Part shown: positions 15,607-24,026 of the stretch, piece after piece
Numbering within the stretch: position 1 is the first letter of the stretch
Layout: every line of letters starts with the position of its first letter
Notes under the pieces: model-generated
What the model was told of the DNA's origin: nothing
Seen by the model: only the letters and a program-made list of their open reading frames with translations
Database searches by the model: none
Position numbers and translations under genes: made by a program
NCBI GenBank assembly: GCA_035547915.1
Contig: DASZTS010000072.1
Span: 1-64,000 of the forward strand
DNA from: DASSFG01 sp035547915
Lineage (GTDB): Bacteria > Planctomycetota > Planctomycetia > Pirellulales > JAICIG01
Length of the DNA stretch: 64,000 bases
Direction: 5' to 3'

Positions 15607-16563
15607 ATGTATTCACGTATCGTGGCTATGACCGCCGGCGTCCGTCGCGGCAAGGTATCGACGATGGCCGGCTGGTCGCTTGTGGTGGCCGGTTCGACTG
15701 TCGTTGGCTGCCTTTCCGTATGGCTCTGGCAACTGCATGCCCAGGCCGAGCTTCGGCTCTCGATGGAATCGGCGGTGCGGCCCGAACCGGGCGGTACCCT
15801 GCTGATCTGCGGCGGGGGCAAGCTGCCCGACGAGCTGCGGCGCCGTTTCTACGATCGGGCCGGTGGCCAGGAGGCACGGATCGTCGTGATTCCCGGCATC
15901 TACGTGGGCGACGACGAGGAATTGTCGCAGGCCTTCCTCGATCCCTGGAAGCGTCTGGGGGCCCGATCGGTCGAAATCGTCAGTGCCCGATCGCCCAAGC
16001 TGGCCAATACGGCCGCCTTGGTGCGGGTCGTGGCCGGCGCCACCGGGGTCTGGCTGGGGGGAGGTGATCAGGAATGGCTCACCGCGACCTATTCGGGAAC
16101 GCAGATCGAGCGTGAGATCAAGGCAGTGCTCGATCGCGGCGGTGTGGTCGGCGGCAGCTCGGCCGGCGCTGCGGTGATGTCGCCCCTGATGATCGCGGGT
16201 GGCCGCGGAAACGCGGTGGAGGCCAGCGGCATGGGGCTTTTGCCAGACAGCGTGATCGACCAGCACCTGCTGCAACGCAACCGGCTCAACCGTTTGCTGG
16301 GCGTGGTCAGCGCCCACCCCGAGTTGATCGGCTTCGGTGTCGACGAACGGACGGCGCTGGAGGTGCGGTTGCGCAACAATCGCTTGAGCGTCATCGGCGA
16401 TTCTTATGTTGTCGCCTGTGTGCCTAACCCCCGCGACCGCTTCGCGCGGGTCGAGATTCTCAAGCGGGGCGACGAGACGAGCCTTGTGGCTCTGCGCGAA
16501 TCGGACCTGGCGATCTCGTCGCGTCAGGAGCTCGACGAATATCTTTCGGCCGCGGCCGAGTGA
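15607..16563 (+). CDS. Cyanophycinase-like peptidase S51 family protein, membrane anchored
   Basis: The protein has up to 318 residues: an N-terminal hydrophobic helix (about 22-42) and then a peptidase S51 domain. Visible features are ICGGGKLPDEL, the nucleophile elbow GGSSAGAAVM with Ser185, DQHLLQRNRLNRL, and GFGVDERTALEV, all hallmarks of cyanophycinase, a serine exopeptidase cleaving beta-Asp-Arg polymers. The membrane anchor is consistent with exported cyanophycinase-like proteins that act on substrates outside the cytoplasm; no cyanophycin synthetase is in the window, so the substrate may differ. In-frame ATGs at 15607, 15628 and 15664 are all possible and none has a good ribosome site. 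It converges on rmlA with 15 bp between stops. Confidence 0.88.
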   Translation: MYSRIVAMTAGVRRGKVSTMAGWSLVVAGSTVVGCLSVWLWQLHAQAELRLSMESAVRPEPGGTLLICGGGKLPDELRRRFYDRAGGQEARIVVIPGIYVGDDEELSQAFLDPWKRLGARSVEIVSARSPKLANTAALVRVVAGATGVWLGGGDQEWLTATYSGTQIEREIKAVLDRGGVVGGSSAGAAVMSPLMIAGGRGNAVEASGMGLLPDSVIDQHLLQRNRLNRLLGVVSAHPELIGFGVDERTALEVRLRNNRLSVIGDSYVVACVPNPRDRFARVEILKRGDETSLVALRESDLAISSRQELDEYLSAAAE

Positions 16564-16578
16564 CCACGGTCGGCGCGC

Positions 16579-17466
16579 TCAATCGTCGCGGGTGAGCAGC
16601 TCGCGTAGATAGTCGCCGTAGCTGCCTTGCAATGACGCGGCGAGCGATTCGAGCTGGGAGGCAGAGATGTATCCCTTGAGATACGCCACCTCCTCCAAGC
16701 AGGCCACCTTGAGACCCTGTCGCACTTCGATCGTCTCGATGAAGTTCGACGCCTGCAAAAGTGACTCGTGCGTGCCCGTATCGAGCCAGGCAAAGCCGCG
16801 TGTGAAACGCTGGACCCGCAGTTCGCCACGGTCGAGATAATACCGATTGACGTCGGTGATTTCCAATTCGCCGCGCGGTGACGGCTTGAGCGAGGCCGCG
16901 ATATCAAGCACATGATTGTCGTAGAAGTAGAGTCCGGTGACAGCGTACTGCGACTTGGGCCGGGCGGGCTTCTCTTCGATCGAGATGGCCTTTCCGTCGC
17001 GGTCGAACTCGACGACGCCGTAGCGCTGCGGGTCTTTGACGGCGTAGGCAAACACGGTCGCGCCGCGGCGTTCGGCGGCGGCTTGCCCTAGCATCGGCTG
17101 AAAGCCTTGGCCGTAAAAGAGGTTGTCGCCCAGGATGAGGGCGACCGAATCGTCGCCGACGAAGTCGCGGCCGATGATGAATGCCTGCGCCAGGCCCTCG
17201 GGTCTGGGCTGCACGGCGTAGCGGATGGAGATGCCGAGCCAGCCGCCGTCTCCCAGCAGCCGCTCGTAGCTGGCGACGTCGGCCGGGGTCGTGATGAGCA
17301 GGATGTCTCGGATGCCGGCGAGCATCAACGTCGACAACGGATAATAGATCATCGGCTTGTCGTAGACCGGCAACAACTGTTTGCTGACGGAGCGCGTGAC
17401 AGGATAGAGCCGTGTGCCGGATCCGCCCGCCAGCACGATACCTTTGTTGACGTACGACTCAGTCAT
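16579..17466 (-). CDS. rmlA: Glucose-1-phosphate thymidylyltransferase
   Basis: The 295-residue enzyme makes dTDP-glucose from dTTP and glucose 1-phosphate, the first step of dTDP-rhamnose synthesis. It has the nucleotidyltransferase signature GGSGTRLYPVT (14-24), SKQLLPVYDKPMIYYPL, GDNLFYG and EEKPARPKS. Its length matches RmlA. The start at 17466 overlaps the stop of rmlB by four bases (ATGA), and AGGA lies upstream inside rmlB, so the two are translationally coupled. rmlC and rmlD are not in the window. The longer open frame upstream is an artefact inside rmlB. Confidence 0.96.
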   Translation of the reverse strand: MTESYVNKGIVLAGGSGTRLYPVTRSVSKQLLPVYDKPMIYYPLSTLMLAGIRDILLITTPADVASYERLLGDGGWLGISIRYAVQPRPEGLAQAFIIGRDFVGDDSVALILGDNLFYGQGFQPMLGQAAAERRGATVFAYAVKDPQRYGVVEFDRDGKAISIEEKPARPKSQYAVTGLYFYDNHVLDIAASLKPSPRGELEITDVNRYYLDRGELRVQRFTRGFAWLDTGTHESLLQASNFIETIEVRQGLKVACLEEVAYLKGYISASQLESLAASLQGSYGDYLRELLTRDD

Positions 17467-18533
17467 GTAGAATTTCCTGCAAGCATGCCGAGCCGCTCGC
17501 GCTGATAGACTCCGCTCGTGACGCGCTCGACCCACGTCGGATTGTCGAGATACCAGCGAACCGTGATCTCCAAGCCGCTGGTAAAGTCTCGGCGCGGCGT
17601 CCACCCCAACTCGTGCTTGATCTTGCTGGCGTCGATCGCATAGCGGCGATCATGGCCTGGCCGATCGGTCACGTAACGGATCAGACTCGTGCACGGCGCG
17701 TGCGGCAAACCGGGCCGTAGCCGGTCGACGATGTCGCAGATGGCGTGCACGACGTCCAGGTTGGGCCGCTCACAGTTTCCGCCGATGTTGTAGACCTCGC
17801 CGACCTGGCCCCGCGCCAAAACCATGCGAATCGCCTCGCAGTGGTCCTCGACGAACAGCCAGTCGCGCACCTGCTGGCCGTCGCCGTAGACCGGCAACGG
17901 CTTTCCTTCGAGCGCGTTGAGGATCATCAGCGGAATGAGTTTTTCGGGGAACTGGTACGGCCCGTAGTTATTCGAGCAGTTGGTGATGAGCACCGGCAGA
18001 CCGTAGGTGTGGTGATACGCTCGCACGAAATGGTCGCTGGCCGCTTTCGACGCGGCGTAGGGCGAATTGGGCGCGTAACGGCTCTGTTCGCTGAAGGCCC
18101 CCGTTTTTCCGAGAGAGCCGTAGACCTCGTCGGTGGAGACGTGCAAGAACCGAAAGGCCGCTTTCTCCTCGCCGTGCAGTTCCGACCAGTAGGCACGGCA
18201 GGCTGCCAGCAACTCGCAGGTGCCGAGCACGTTGGTTTTGACAAAATCGGCTGGTCCGTCGATCGATCGATCGACGTGCGATTCGGCAGCAAAGTTGACG
18301 ACCGCCTGCGGACGGTGGTCGGCCAGGAGACGCTCGACGAGCGACCGATCGCCGATGTCGCCCTCGACCAGGATATGGCCCGGGTGTGTGGCCACGGGAG
18401 CCAGGGAGTCGAGGTTGCCGGCGTAGGTGAGCTTATCGAGATTGACGAGTCGGAGGTCGGGGTCCGCGAGCCACTGACGAACGAAACCACTGCCGATGAA
18501 ACCCGCCCCGCCTGTGACCAAAATCGTTTTCAT
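17463..18533 (-). CDS. rmlB: dTDP-glucose 4,6-dehydratase
   Basis: The 356-residue short-chain dehydrogenase converts dTDP-glucose to dTDP-4-keto-6-deoxyglucose. It has the NAD-binding GGAGFIG loop (8-14), the catalytic triad STDEVYG (T134, D135, E136), Y159-x3-K163 in SPYAASKAA, and the substrate motifs SNNYGPYQFPEKLIP and RDWLFVEDH. The start at 18533 has GAAGG about ten bases upstream. It is the first gene of an rmlBA operon that feeds deoxysugar synthesis, probably for the cell envelope or exopolysaccharide. Confidence 0.97.
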   Translation of the reverse strand: MKTILVTGGAGFIGSGFVRQWLADPDLRLVNLDKLTYAGNLDSLAPVATHPGHILVEGDIGDRSLVERLLADHRPQAVVNFAAESHVDRSIDGPADFVKTNVLGTCELLAACRAYWSELHGEEKAAFRFLHVSTDEVYGSLGKTGAFSEQSRYAPNSPYAASKAASDHFVRAYHHTYGLPVLITNCSNNYGPYQFPEKLIPLMILNALEGKPLPVYGDGQQVRDWLFVEDHCEAIRMVLARGQVGEVYNIGGNCERPNLDVVHAICDIVDRLRPGLPHAPCTSLIRYVTDRPGHDRRYAIDASKIKHELGWTPRRDFTSGLEITVRWYLDNPTWVERVTSGVYQRERLGMLAGNST

Positions 18534-18715
18534 GAATATCGCCTTCTTGCGTCACATGATAAGCGCTACGTAAGCCACCGGGCAGGCGTGGGGCATGCGA
18601 ATTCGATTCGACTTTGGTTTACGGCGTGCCGAAGTTGATACAAACGGGTCGCCTGCGCGCAGACCGTTGCGACGATGCAACAACTTGGCGCATCCGGTCT
18701 TAGCACGCCACGTTC

Positions 18716-19270
18716 ATGAAAAAGCTGCTCACCTACTGCCGTCTTGCCTATTTCTCCTACTTCTCGCGTCCCGCCAAGGATCGAGTCCTCTACCGGGCGA
18801 TTCGGCGGGGTGGGATAAGCCGCATCGTCGAATTGGGGATGGAACAAGGCTTGCGCAGCGTTCGCATGATCGACGTTGCCATGCAGACCCAAACCGAAGG
18901 GCCGATACGTTTTACGGGCATCGACCTGTTTGAAATGTCGCCGGCGAGCGGCGGAATGTCGCTCAAGGCGGCCCACTGCCGGTTGCAGGCGACCGGAGCC
19001 CGTGTTCGGCTCGTGCCCGGTGATCCGTTCAGTGCGCTGGCCATGGCTGCCAACCACGTGGGACCCTGCGATCTGATCGTCATCGGGGCTGGCCAGGACG
19101 CCGAATCGCTCGCCAAGGCTTGGTTTTATGTCCCGCGTCTGCTCCAGCCCACCACGCGCGTCTTCCTGGAACGGCCGTGCGGGGCCGACGCTTCGATTCA
19201 CTTCGAGCTAGTCAGCCACGACGAGATCCGCCGGCTGGCGCAGGCGGCCACGCGCCGCACCGCCGCTTAG
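18716..19270 (+). CDS. Small methyltransferase-fold protein
   Basis: The 184-residue protein has a Rossmann-like start reminiscent of class I SAM-dependent methyltransferases: IVELGMEQGLRSVRMID takes the position of motif I, FTGIDLFE resembles the acidic strand-2 motif, and DLIVIGAGQDAES resembles motif IV. The classical glycine-rich loop is only partly kept (ELGMEQG), so catalytic activity is uncertain. There is no signal peptide or membrane helix beyond a weakly hydrophobic N-terminus rich in Tyr and Phe. It starts divergently from rmlB and precedes the kinase gene on the same strand with a repeat copy between. Function unknown. Confidence 0.75.
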   Translation: MKKLLTYCRLAYFSYFSRPAKDRVLYRAIRRGGISRIVELGMEQGLRSVRMIDVAMQTQTEGPIRFTGIDLFEMSPASGGMSLKAAHCRLQATGARVRLVPGDPFSALAMAANHVGPCDLIVIGAGQDAESLAKAWFYVPRLLQPTTRVFLERPCGADASIHFELVSHDEIRRLAQAATRRTAA

Positions 19271-19289
19271 ACCCCCCTTTTGGTCTATA

Positions 19290-19377
19290 CTTGCACAGGC
19301 TTGTTGCCAAAGAATTGGCTTTTCATAGCCGATTTCTTGCTCTGACGGTCCGGCTTTCGGATTTGTCAGCTTCGTTT
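19290..19377 (+). repeat. Dispersed MITE-like repeat, copy D (diverged)
   Basis: The right two-thirds matches copies A-C: hairpin ATTGGCT-TTTCAT-AGCCGAT, then TTCTTGCTCTGACGGTCCGG and CTTTCGGATTTGTCAGCTTCG. The loop-closing pair is T-A here and G-C in copy C, a compensatory difference that supports a folded element. The left terminal repeat is largely decayed. Confidence 0.6.
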
Positions 19378-19486
19378 GCCCATTCGACGGTCAAAATGGT
19401 GCCGGAAGCTTCGCGGAATTCGCCTTTCGTGGCCCCAAACCCTATGATGAACGAAACTGTCATATCTGTGCCGTTGCGGCCTAGCC

Positions 19487-21157
19487 ATGAAGCCCGTCTA
19501 CCCCAGGGTTCAACACCTGTTGCCGGATGACGTCACGCTCGACGCCCCGCCGCATCTTTTGTCCGCGGCCACGCCGGTCCCTTCGCCGCCGTGCAAGGTC
19601 GAGTTGGTGGAAGGCAGCAACTCCGGCCTGACCAATCAGACGCAGAGCTTGTTGCGGACGCGCTTGCGGGCAGCGTCGCTGGTGTTGTTCGTGGGTTCGG
19701 CAGCTTTCCTCGTCAAGAACGTCGCCACCGGCGGCTTTCCCGCGCTGCACGACCCGGTACTTGTCGAAGGCCAGCGTCTGCTGCTGGGTTTCCACGCGTT
19801 CCACGTGACGATGCTCGGTTTGGCCAGTGCGGTGCTCTTGCGCAAGTGCCAACAGTTGACGCTCCGCCAGTTACGGTTGGCCGAGTTGGCCATCTTCGCC
19901 TGGACGGCCCTCTATTTTCTGCGCGTGCAGCATTTCAACACGCTCTATTGCGCGGTCGAGCACGGGTTCATTCCCAACCCGGCCGCCATGTGGTTCATGC
20001 TCATCTTCACGTATGCGATCTTCATTCCCAATACGTGGCGGCGCGCGGCGGTGGTGATAGGCTTTCTGGCGGCGGCGCCCGTCGTGTGGAGCGTATTCGA
20101 CATGACGTGGTTCGACGCCATCGCCCGCTGCCGAGACAAGTATGATGAGTTCCCGGCGCTGGTCTTGCTCATGGCCACGGCCTACGGTGCGAGCGTGTTG
20201 GGAACGCACATGATCGGCACTCTGCGCCAGGAAGCGTACGAGGCTAAGCAACTCGGGCAGTATCGCCTCAAAGACCTCATCGGTTCCGGCGGCATGGGGG
20301 AAGTCTATCTGGCCGAACACCAGTTGATGAAACGCCCCTGCGCCTTGAAGGTCATCAGGCCTGGTAAGGCCGACGATCCGAAGGTGCTTGCCCGCTTCGA
20401 GCGCGAAGTACGCGCGACCGCGGCGCTGTCGCACTGGAATACGGTCGAAATCTACGACTACGGGCGCACCGAAGACGGCACGTTCTATTACGTAATGGAA
20501 TATCTGCCGGGCTTGAGCCTGGCCGAACTGGTGGAACGATATGGGCCGCTGCCCGCCGGCCGCGCGATCTACCTGTTACGGCAAACGTGCGAGGCCCTGC
20601 ACGAGGCGCATTCGACGGGGCTGATCCACCGCGACATCAAGCCCGGCAACATTTTCGCGGCGCAACGGGGTGGGGTCTTTGATGTGGCCAAGCTACTCGA
20701 CTTCGGCCTGGCGAAGCCGTTGGCGAATGCGAGCGGCGATGCCTTGGAATTGACACAAGACGGTTCGATCACTGGCTCGCCGTTGTACATGTCGCCCGAG
20801 CAGTCGCTGGGCGAGATCGAGGCCGACGCGCGTGGCGATATCTATTCATTGGGTGCCGTCGCTTACTTCATGCTGACCGGCCACGCGCCGTTCGAGGGCG
20901 ACACCGCCATGAAGGTACTGGTGGCCCACGCCCACGAACAACCGGCGCCGGTTTCGCGTTGGCGCTCCGATATACCGGGCGACTTGGAGCAAGTCGTGCT
21001 GCGGTGCCTCGCCAAGCGACCGGAGGAACGATTTCAGAACGCCCTCGCGCTGGGGCAGGCCTTGAGTGGGTGTGCCGCGGCGAACGACTGGTCGCGCGAG
21101 CGCGCCGAGAAGTGGTGGTACGACTCGGAACATGCGCTCACTTCGGCCGCCGGCTAG
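19487..21157 (+). CDS. Membrane Ser/Thr protein kinase with N-terminal membrane helices
   Basis: The 556-residue protein starts with a 55-residue polar segment and six predicted membrane helices (about 60-240). A Hanks-type kinase domain (258-~525) follows: glycine loop GSGGMGEVYL, Lys288 in CALKVI, HRDIKPGN with catalytic Asp383, DFG Asp405, and SPEQ/GDIYSLG in the C-lobe. It is intact and probably active. The layout is the reverse of the common PknB form, which has an N-terminal kinase and C-terminal sensor; here the membrane part precedes the cytoplasmic kinase and may itself be the sensor. Start ATG 19487 lacks a strong ribosome site. It sits alone, followed by ilvE 127 bp downstream with its own promoter. 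Confidence 0.94.
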   Translation: MKPVYPRVQHLLPDDVTLDAPPHLLSAATPVPSPPCKVELVEGSNSGLTNQTQSLLRTRLRAASLVLFVGSAAFLVKNVATGGFPALHDPVLVEGQRLLLGFHAFHVTMLGLASAVLLRKCQQLTLRQLRLAELAIFAWTALYFLRVQHFNTLYCAVEHGFIPNPAAMWFMLIFTYAIFIPNTWRRAAVVIGFLAAAPVVWSVFDMTWFDAIARCRDKYDEFPALVLLMATAYGASVLGTHMIGTLRQEAYEAKQLGQYRLKDLIGSGGMGEVYLAEHQLMKRPCALKVIRPGKADDPKVLARFEREVRATAALSHWNTVEIYDYGRTEDGTFYYVMEYLPGLSLAELVERYGPLPAGRAIYLLRQTCEALHEAHSTGLIHRDIKPGNIFAAQRGGVFDVAKLLDFGLAKPLANASGDALELTQDGSITGSPLYMSPEQSLGEIEADARGDIYSLGAVAYFMLTGHAPFEGDTAMKVLVAHAHEQPAPVSRWRSDIPGDLEQVVLRCLAKRPEERFQNALALGQALSGCAAANDWSRERAEKWWYDSEHALTSAAG

Positions 21158-21207
21158 CGCCTTCATCGACCGCAGCGCAAGTCCGATTCGCCGCAAGGAT
21201 TCATAAG

Positions 21208-21236
21208 TTGTCCCGGCATTCTGCCAGGGGTATAGT
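21208..21236 (+). promoter_or_regulatory. Sigma70-like promoter of ilvE
   Basis: TTGTCC (21208-21213) and TATAGT (21231-21236) are separated by exactly 17 bases and lie about 49 bases before the ilvE start. The boxes match 4/6 and 5/6 consensus positions. Confidence 0.6.
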
Positions 21237-21284
21237 CAAGAACTGTAGCGAGTATTTTCCCGACGAAAGAAGTTTTACGACCGC

Positions 21285-22157
21285 ATGACTCCTCCCGAAC
21301 GGCCGCTCAAGGTCTACATCGGCGGCAAGCTTTACGACAAGGCGGACGCCAAGATCAGCGTCTACGACCACGGACTGCTGTACGGCGACGGCGTGTTCGA
21401 AGGCATCCGTAGTTACGGCGGCAAGGTCTTTCGGCTCGAAGAGCATCTCAAGCGATTGTGGGATTCGGCCAAGGCCATCTGGCTGACCATTCCCATGTCG
21501 CGCGAAGACATGGCCAAGGCCGTCTACGACACGCTGCGCGTGAACAACATCGCCGACGGCTATATCCGCTTGGTGGTGACGCGCGGCGCCGGCACGCTCG
21601 GCCTCGACCCCAACCGCACGAGCGACCCGCAGGTGATCATCATCACCGACCACATCTCGCTCTACCCGCGCGAAATGTATGAGAAGGGGCTGGAGATCAT
21701 CACCGTGAGCGTCGTGCGCAACCATCCGGCGGCACTCAGCCCGCGCATCAAATCGCTCAACTACCTGAACAATATTCTGGCAAAGATCGAGGGCCTGCAG
21801 GCCGGTTGCGTCGAAGCGCTCATGCTCAACACCAAGGGCGAGGTGGCCGAGTGCACGGGCGACAACGTCTTCTTGGCGCGCGAGGGCGTGTTACTCACCC
21901 CGCCGATCGAGGCCGGTATTCTTGAGGGGGTGACGCGACAAGCGGTCATCGAACTGGCCCGCGAGCAAAAGCTCGAAGTGCGTGAGATACCGCTCACCAA
22001 GCACGACGTGTACATCGCCGACGAAATGTTCTTGACCGGTACGGCGGCCGAAGTGATTCCCGTGGTCAAGGTAGACAGCCGGCTGATCGGCAACGGCAAG
22101 CCGGGGAAGATCACCCATGACCTGATGGAACGGTTCCACAAGTTGGCCCGCAGTTGA
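21285..22157 (+). CDS. ilvE: Branched-chain amino acid aminotransferase
   Basis: The 290-residue protein is a fold-type IV PLP enzyme that transaminates Leu, Ile and Val with 2-oxoglutarate. Markers are the YDHGLLYGDGVFEGIRSY segment, Lys156 in PRIKSLNYLNN (Schiff base lysine), AECTGDNVFL and the phosphate-binding FLTGTAAEVIPV. The length is typical of bacterial IlvE of the short clade; D-amino acid aminotransferase is a related alternative, but the EGIRSY and GTAAEV motifs favour IlvE. ATG 21285 follows GAAAGAAG at a somewhat long spacing. A -35/-10 pair at 21208-21236 provides a promoter. Confidence 0.95.
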   Translation: MTPPERPLKVYIGGKLYDKADAKISVYDHGLLYGDGVFEGIRSYGGKVFRLEEHLKRLWDSAKAIWLTIPMSREDMAKAVYDTLRVNNIADGYIRLVVTRGAGTLGLDPNRTSDPQVIIITDHISLYPREMYEKGLEIITVSVVRNHPAALSPRIKSLNYLNNILAKIEGLQAGCVEALMLNTKGEVAECTGDNVFLAREGVLLTPPIEAGILEGVTRQAVIELAREQKLEVREIPLTKHDVYIADEMFLTGTAAEVIPVVKVDSRLIGNGKPGKITHDLMERFHKLARS

Positions 22158-22204
22158 TCCGCGGCCCGAACGTGCGAACGCGTGCCGCGCCGGTCGGTCA
22201 ATAA

Positions 22205-22233
22205 TTGCCTTCCGGGTAACGGCGCGGTTTAAT
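22205..22233 (+). promoter_or_regulatory. Sigma70-like promoter of the DUF3500-like gene
   Basis: TTGCCT (22205-22210) and TTTAAT (22228-22233) are spaced by 17 bases, about 108 bases before the start at 22341. Agreement with consensus is 4/6 and 5/6. Confidence 0.5.
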
Positions 22234-22340
22234 GCACGCACTGAGTCGTTACGGGTGAGCGTGTCGGGCGCGCGCCGACCGATGGTCGGCCGCCTTCACG
22301 GCTCATCGCATTCGGTCATTCTTTGCCAGGAGATTCGCTC

Positions 22341-23426
22341 ATGCCACGCCCGACCGCGCACTGCCCCGATTGTGACCCTTCGTCCGCTGGTGAATCGTCT
22401 GACCGTGGGCACAGCCGGCGAGAATTCTTGAAGGTGTCGGCCGTCGCATCCGCGGCCGCGGTCGCCGGTGCCTCGTTGCCCAACTGGGCCATAGCGGCCG
22501 ATGCGCCCGCGTCGTCCGGCTCGACGCCCGAATCGCTGGTCAAGGTGCTCTACGATTCGCTCAACGACCAGCAACGCAAAGTGGTCTGCTTCGATTGGGA
22601 TTTCCAGGATCCCGAGCGAGGGCTGTTGCGGACGCGCGTGGCCAACAATTGGCACATCACGAAGCCCGAGATCAACAGCGATTTCTTCAATCGCGATCAG
22701 CAGGTGCTCGTCCGCCAGATCTTCGAGGGCATCATCCAGCCCGATTGGCAGAAGCGCATCGACAGGCAGCTCGACGACGACGCGGGTGGATTCGGCAATG
22801 AGCAGAATATCGCCATCTTCGGCAAGCCGGGCGACGGCAAGTTCGAATTCGTCATGACCGGCCGGCACATGACGCTGCGTTGCGACGGCAACACATCCGA
22901 GCACGTCGCCTTCGGTGGACCGATCTTCTACGGCCATGCGGCGAACGGATTCAACGAGTCGCCCGACCATCCCGGCAATGTTTTCTGGCCCCAGGCGGTG
23001 GAGGCCAACAAGCTCTTTCCGATGCTCGACGGCAAGCAGCAGAAGTTGGCGCTCGTCGAGAATCTGCCGGTCGAGCAGCAGGTCGGCTTCCGCGGCAACG
23101 GCGAGCTTCCCGGCATTCCGCTCACGGAGATGTCGAGCGACCAGAAGGAGCAGGTTCAAAAGGTCTTGCAGAAGCTGCTCGAACCATACCGCCAGTCGGA
23201 CCGCGACGAAGTGGCCGCCTGCCTCAAGACGCAAGGCGGCCTCGATCGATGCTCATTGGCCTTCTACAGGGAGGGCGACATCGCCAACAAGGACGAGAAG
23301 GAACAGGTATGGGACTGTTGGCGTCTCGAAGGTCCGGCCTTCGTCTGGTACTTCCGCGGCACGCCCCACGTCCACGTGTGGGTGAACGTTGCCGACAGCC
23401 CCTCGGTCGCGACGAACGCCGGATAG
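22341..23426 (+). CDS. Tat-exported DUF3500-like protein
   Basis: The 361-residue protein has a twin-arginine signal after a polar N-region containing HCPDC: SRREFLKVS (25-33) and an Ala/Val-rich core ending near residue 52. The mature part resembles DUF3500 proteins: SLNDQQRKVVCF at the beginning, a central FVMTGRHMTLRCDG with SEHVAFGGPIFYGH, and WYFRGTPHVHVW at the C-terminus. The His/Arg-rich conserved patches suggest a metal or redox cofactor, which would explain the Tat route, but the family has no established reaction. The ATG at 22341 is favoured by AGGAG eight bases upstream over a TTG six codons earlier. It is probably monocistronic. Confidence 0.8.
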   Translation: MPRPTAHCPDCDPSSAGESSDRGHSRREFLKVSAVASAAAVAGASLPNWAIAADAPASSGSTPESLVKVLYDSLNDQQRKVVCFDWDFQDPERGLLRTRVANNWHITKPEINSDFFNRDQQVLVRQIFEGIIQPDWQKRIDRQLDDDAGGFGNEQNIAIFGKPGDGKFEFVMTGRHMTLRCDGNTSEHVAFGGPIFYGHAANGFNESPDHPGNVFWPQAVEANKLFPMLDGKQQKLALVENLPVEQQVGFRGNGELPGIPLTEMSSDQKEQVQKVLQKLLEPYRQSDRDEVAACLKTQGGLDRCSLAFYREGDIANKDEKEQVWDCWRLEGPAFVWYFRGTPHVHVWVNVADSPSVATNAG

Positions 23427-23644
23427 GGTTGTCGAAACCGCGGATATTGAGACACGGATCGCCGAATTACCGTGCGATCGAGGGGTTGTAGCGCCTTTGC
23501 CGATCGTAACACCGGCGGAACGCCGCCACGTTACGCGGTGTTTGCCTTGCGCCCTCGTGCAAGCTATGAACTAATTGCGTCGGCTGTGGGGCAGGTGCCG
23601 TGCAGCTCGGTGGGTTCAAAGTAGCCTCCTAGTTCTTCACGGGC

Positions 23645-24025
23645 ATGGCGATAACGCGACCGCGTTACGAGGACGTCGCTTTCTACAAGGACGTCCACCG
23701 GTTAATCACGCGACACATGCAAGGCGATCGCCGGGCTGGCGATCGCAGCGCATATCGTTGCGTGCAAAGGATCGCGCCGCTCATCGGCGAGCAGGTGCCG
23801 CCGCTGGCCGACTTCTATGAAGTGAAGTGCCAGGATCTGTCGCCCGGCGGCTTTTCATTCACTTGCGACACCCCGCCGGACTATGAGAACTACGCGGTCG
23901 AACTGGGCAAATCGCCCGTCTTGATCTATGTGACGGCGCGGGTCGTGCATGTCTCGGAATTGCGCCAGGCGCAACGCGTGCAGTTTCTCGCCGGCTGCCG
24001 CTTCACGGGTCGTCTACGAGAGTAG
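23645..24025 (+). CDS. PilZ-like domain protein
   Basis: The 126-residue protein looks like a single PilZ domain: a basic segment with paired Arg (GDRRAGDRSAYR) followed by CQDLSPGGFSF, matching the RxxxR ... D/NxSxxG c-di-GMP-binding pattern, then beta strands VLIYVTARVVHV and FLAGCRFTGRL. Such proteins bind cyclic di-GMP and regulate surface behaviour or enzymes in the cytoplasm. The spacing between the Arg pair and DLSxGG (about 36 residues) is on the long side, so ligand binding is plausible rather than sure. ATG 23645 has no convincing ribosome site. Its stop lies one base from the stop of recG on the opposite strand. Confidence 0.75.
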   Translation: MAITRPRYEDVAFYKDVHRLITRHMQGDRRAGDRSAYRCVQRIAPLIGEQVPPLADFYEVKCQDLSPGGFSFTCDTPPDYENYAVELGKSPVLIYVTARVVHVSELRQAQRVQFLAGCRFTGRLRE

Positions 24026-24026
24026 C

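Noticed and set aside
23570..23632. Possible tRNA-like segment with a GGTTCAAA element
   Set aside because: Only a T-loop-like string is present; acceptor, D and anticodon stems cannot be drawn. No tRNA is supported anywhere in the window.
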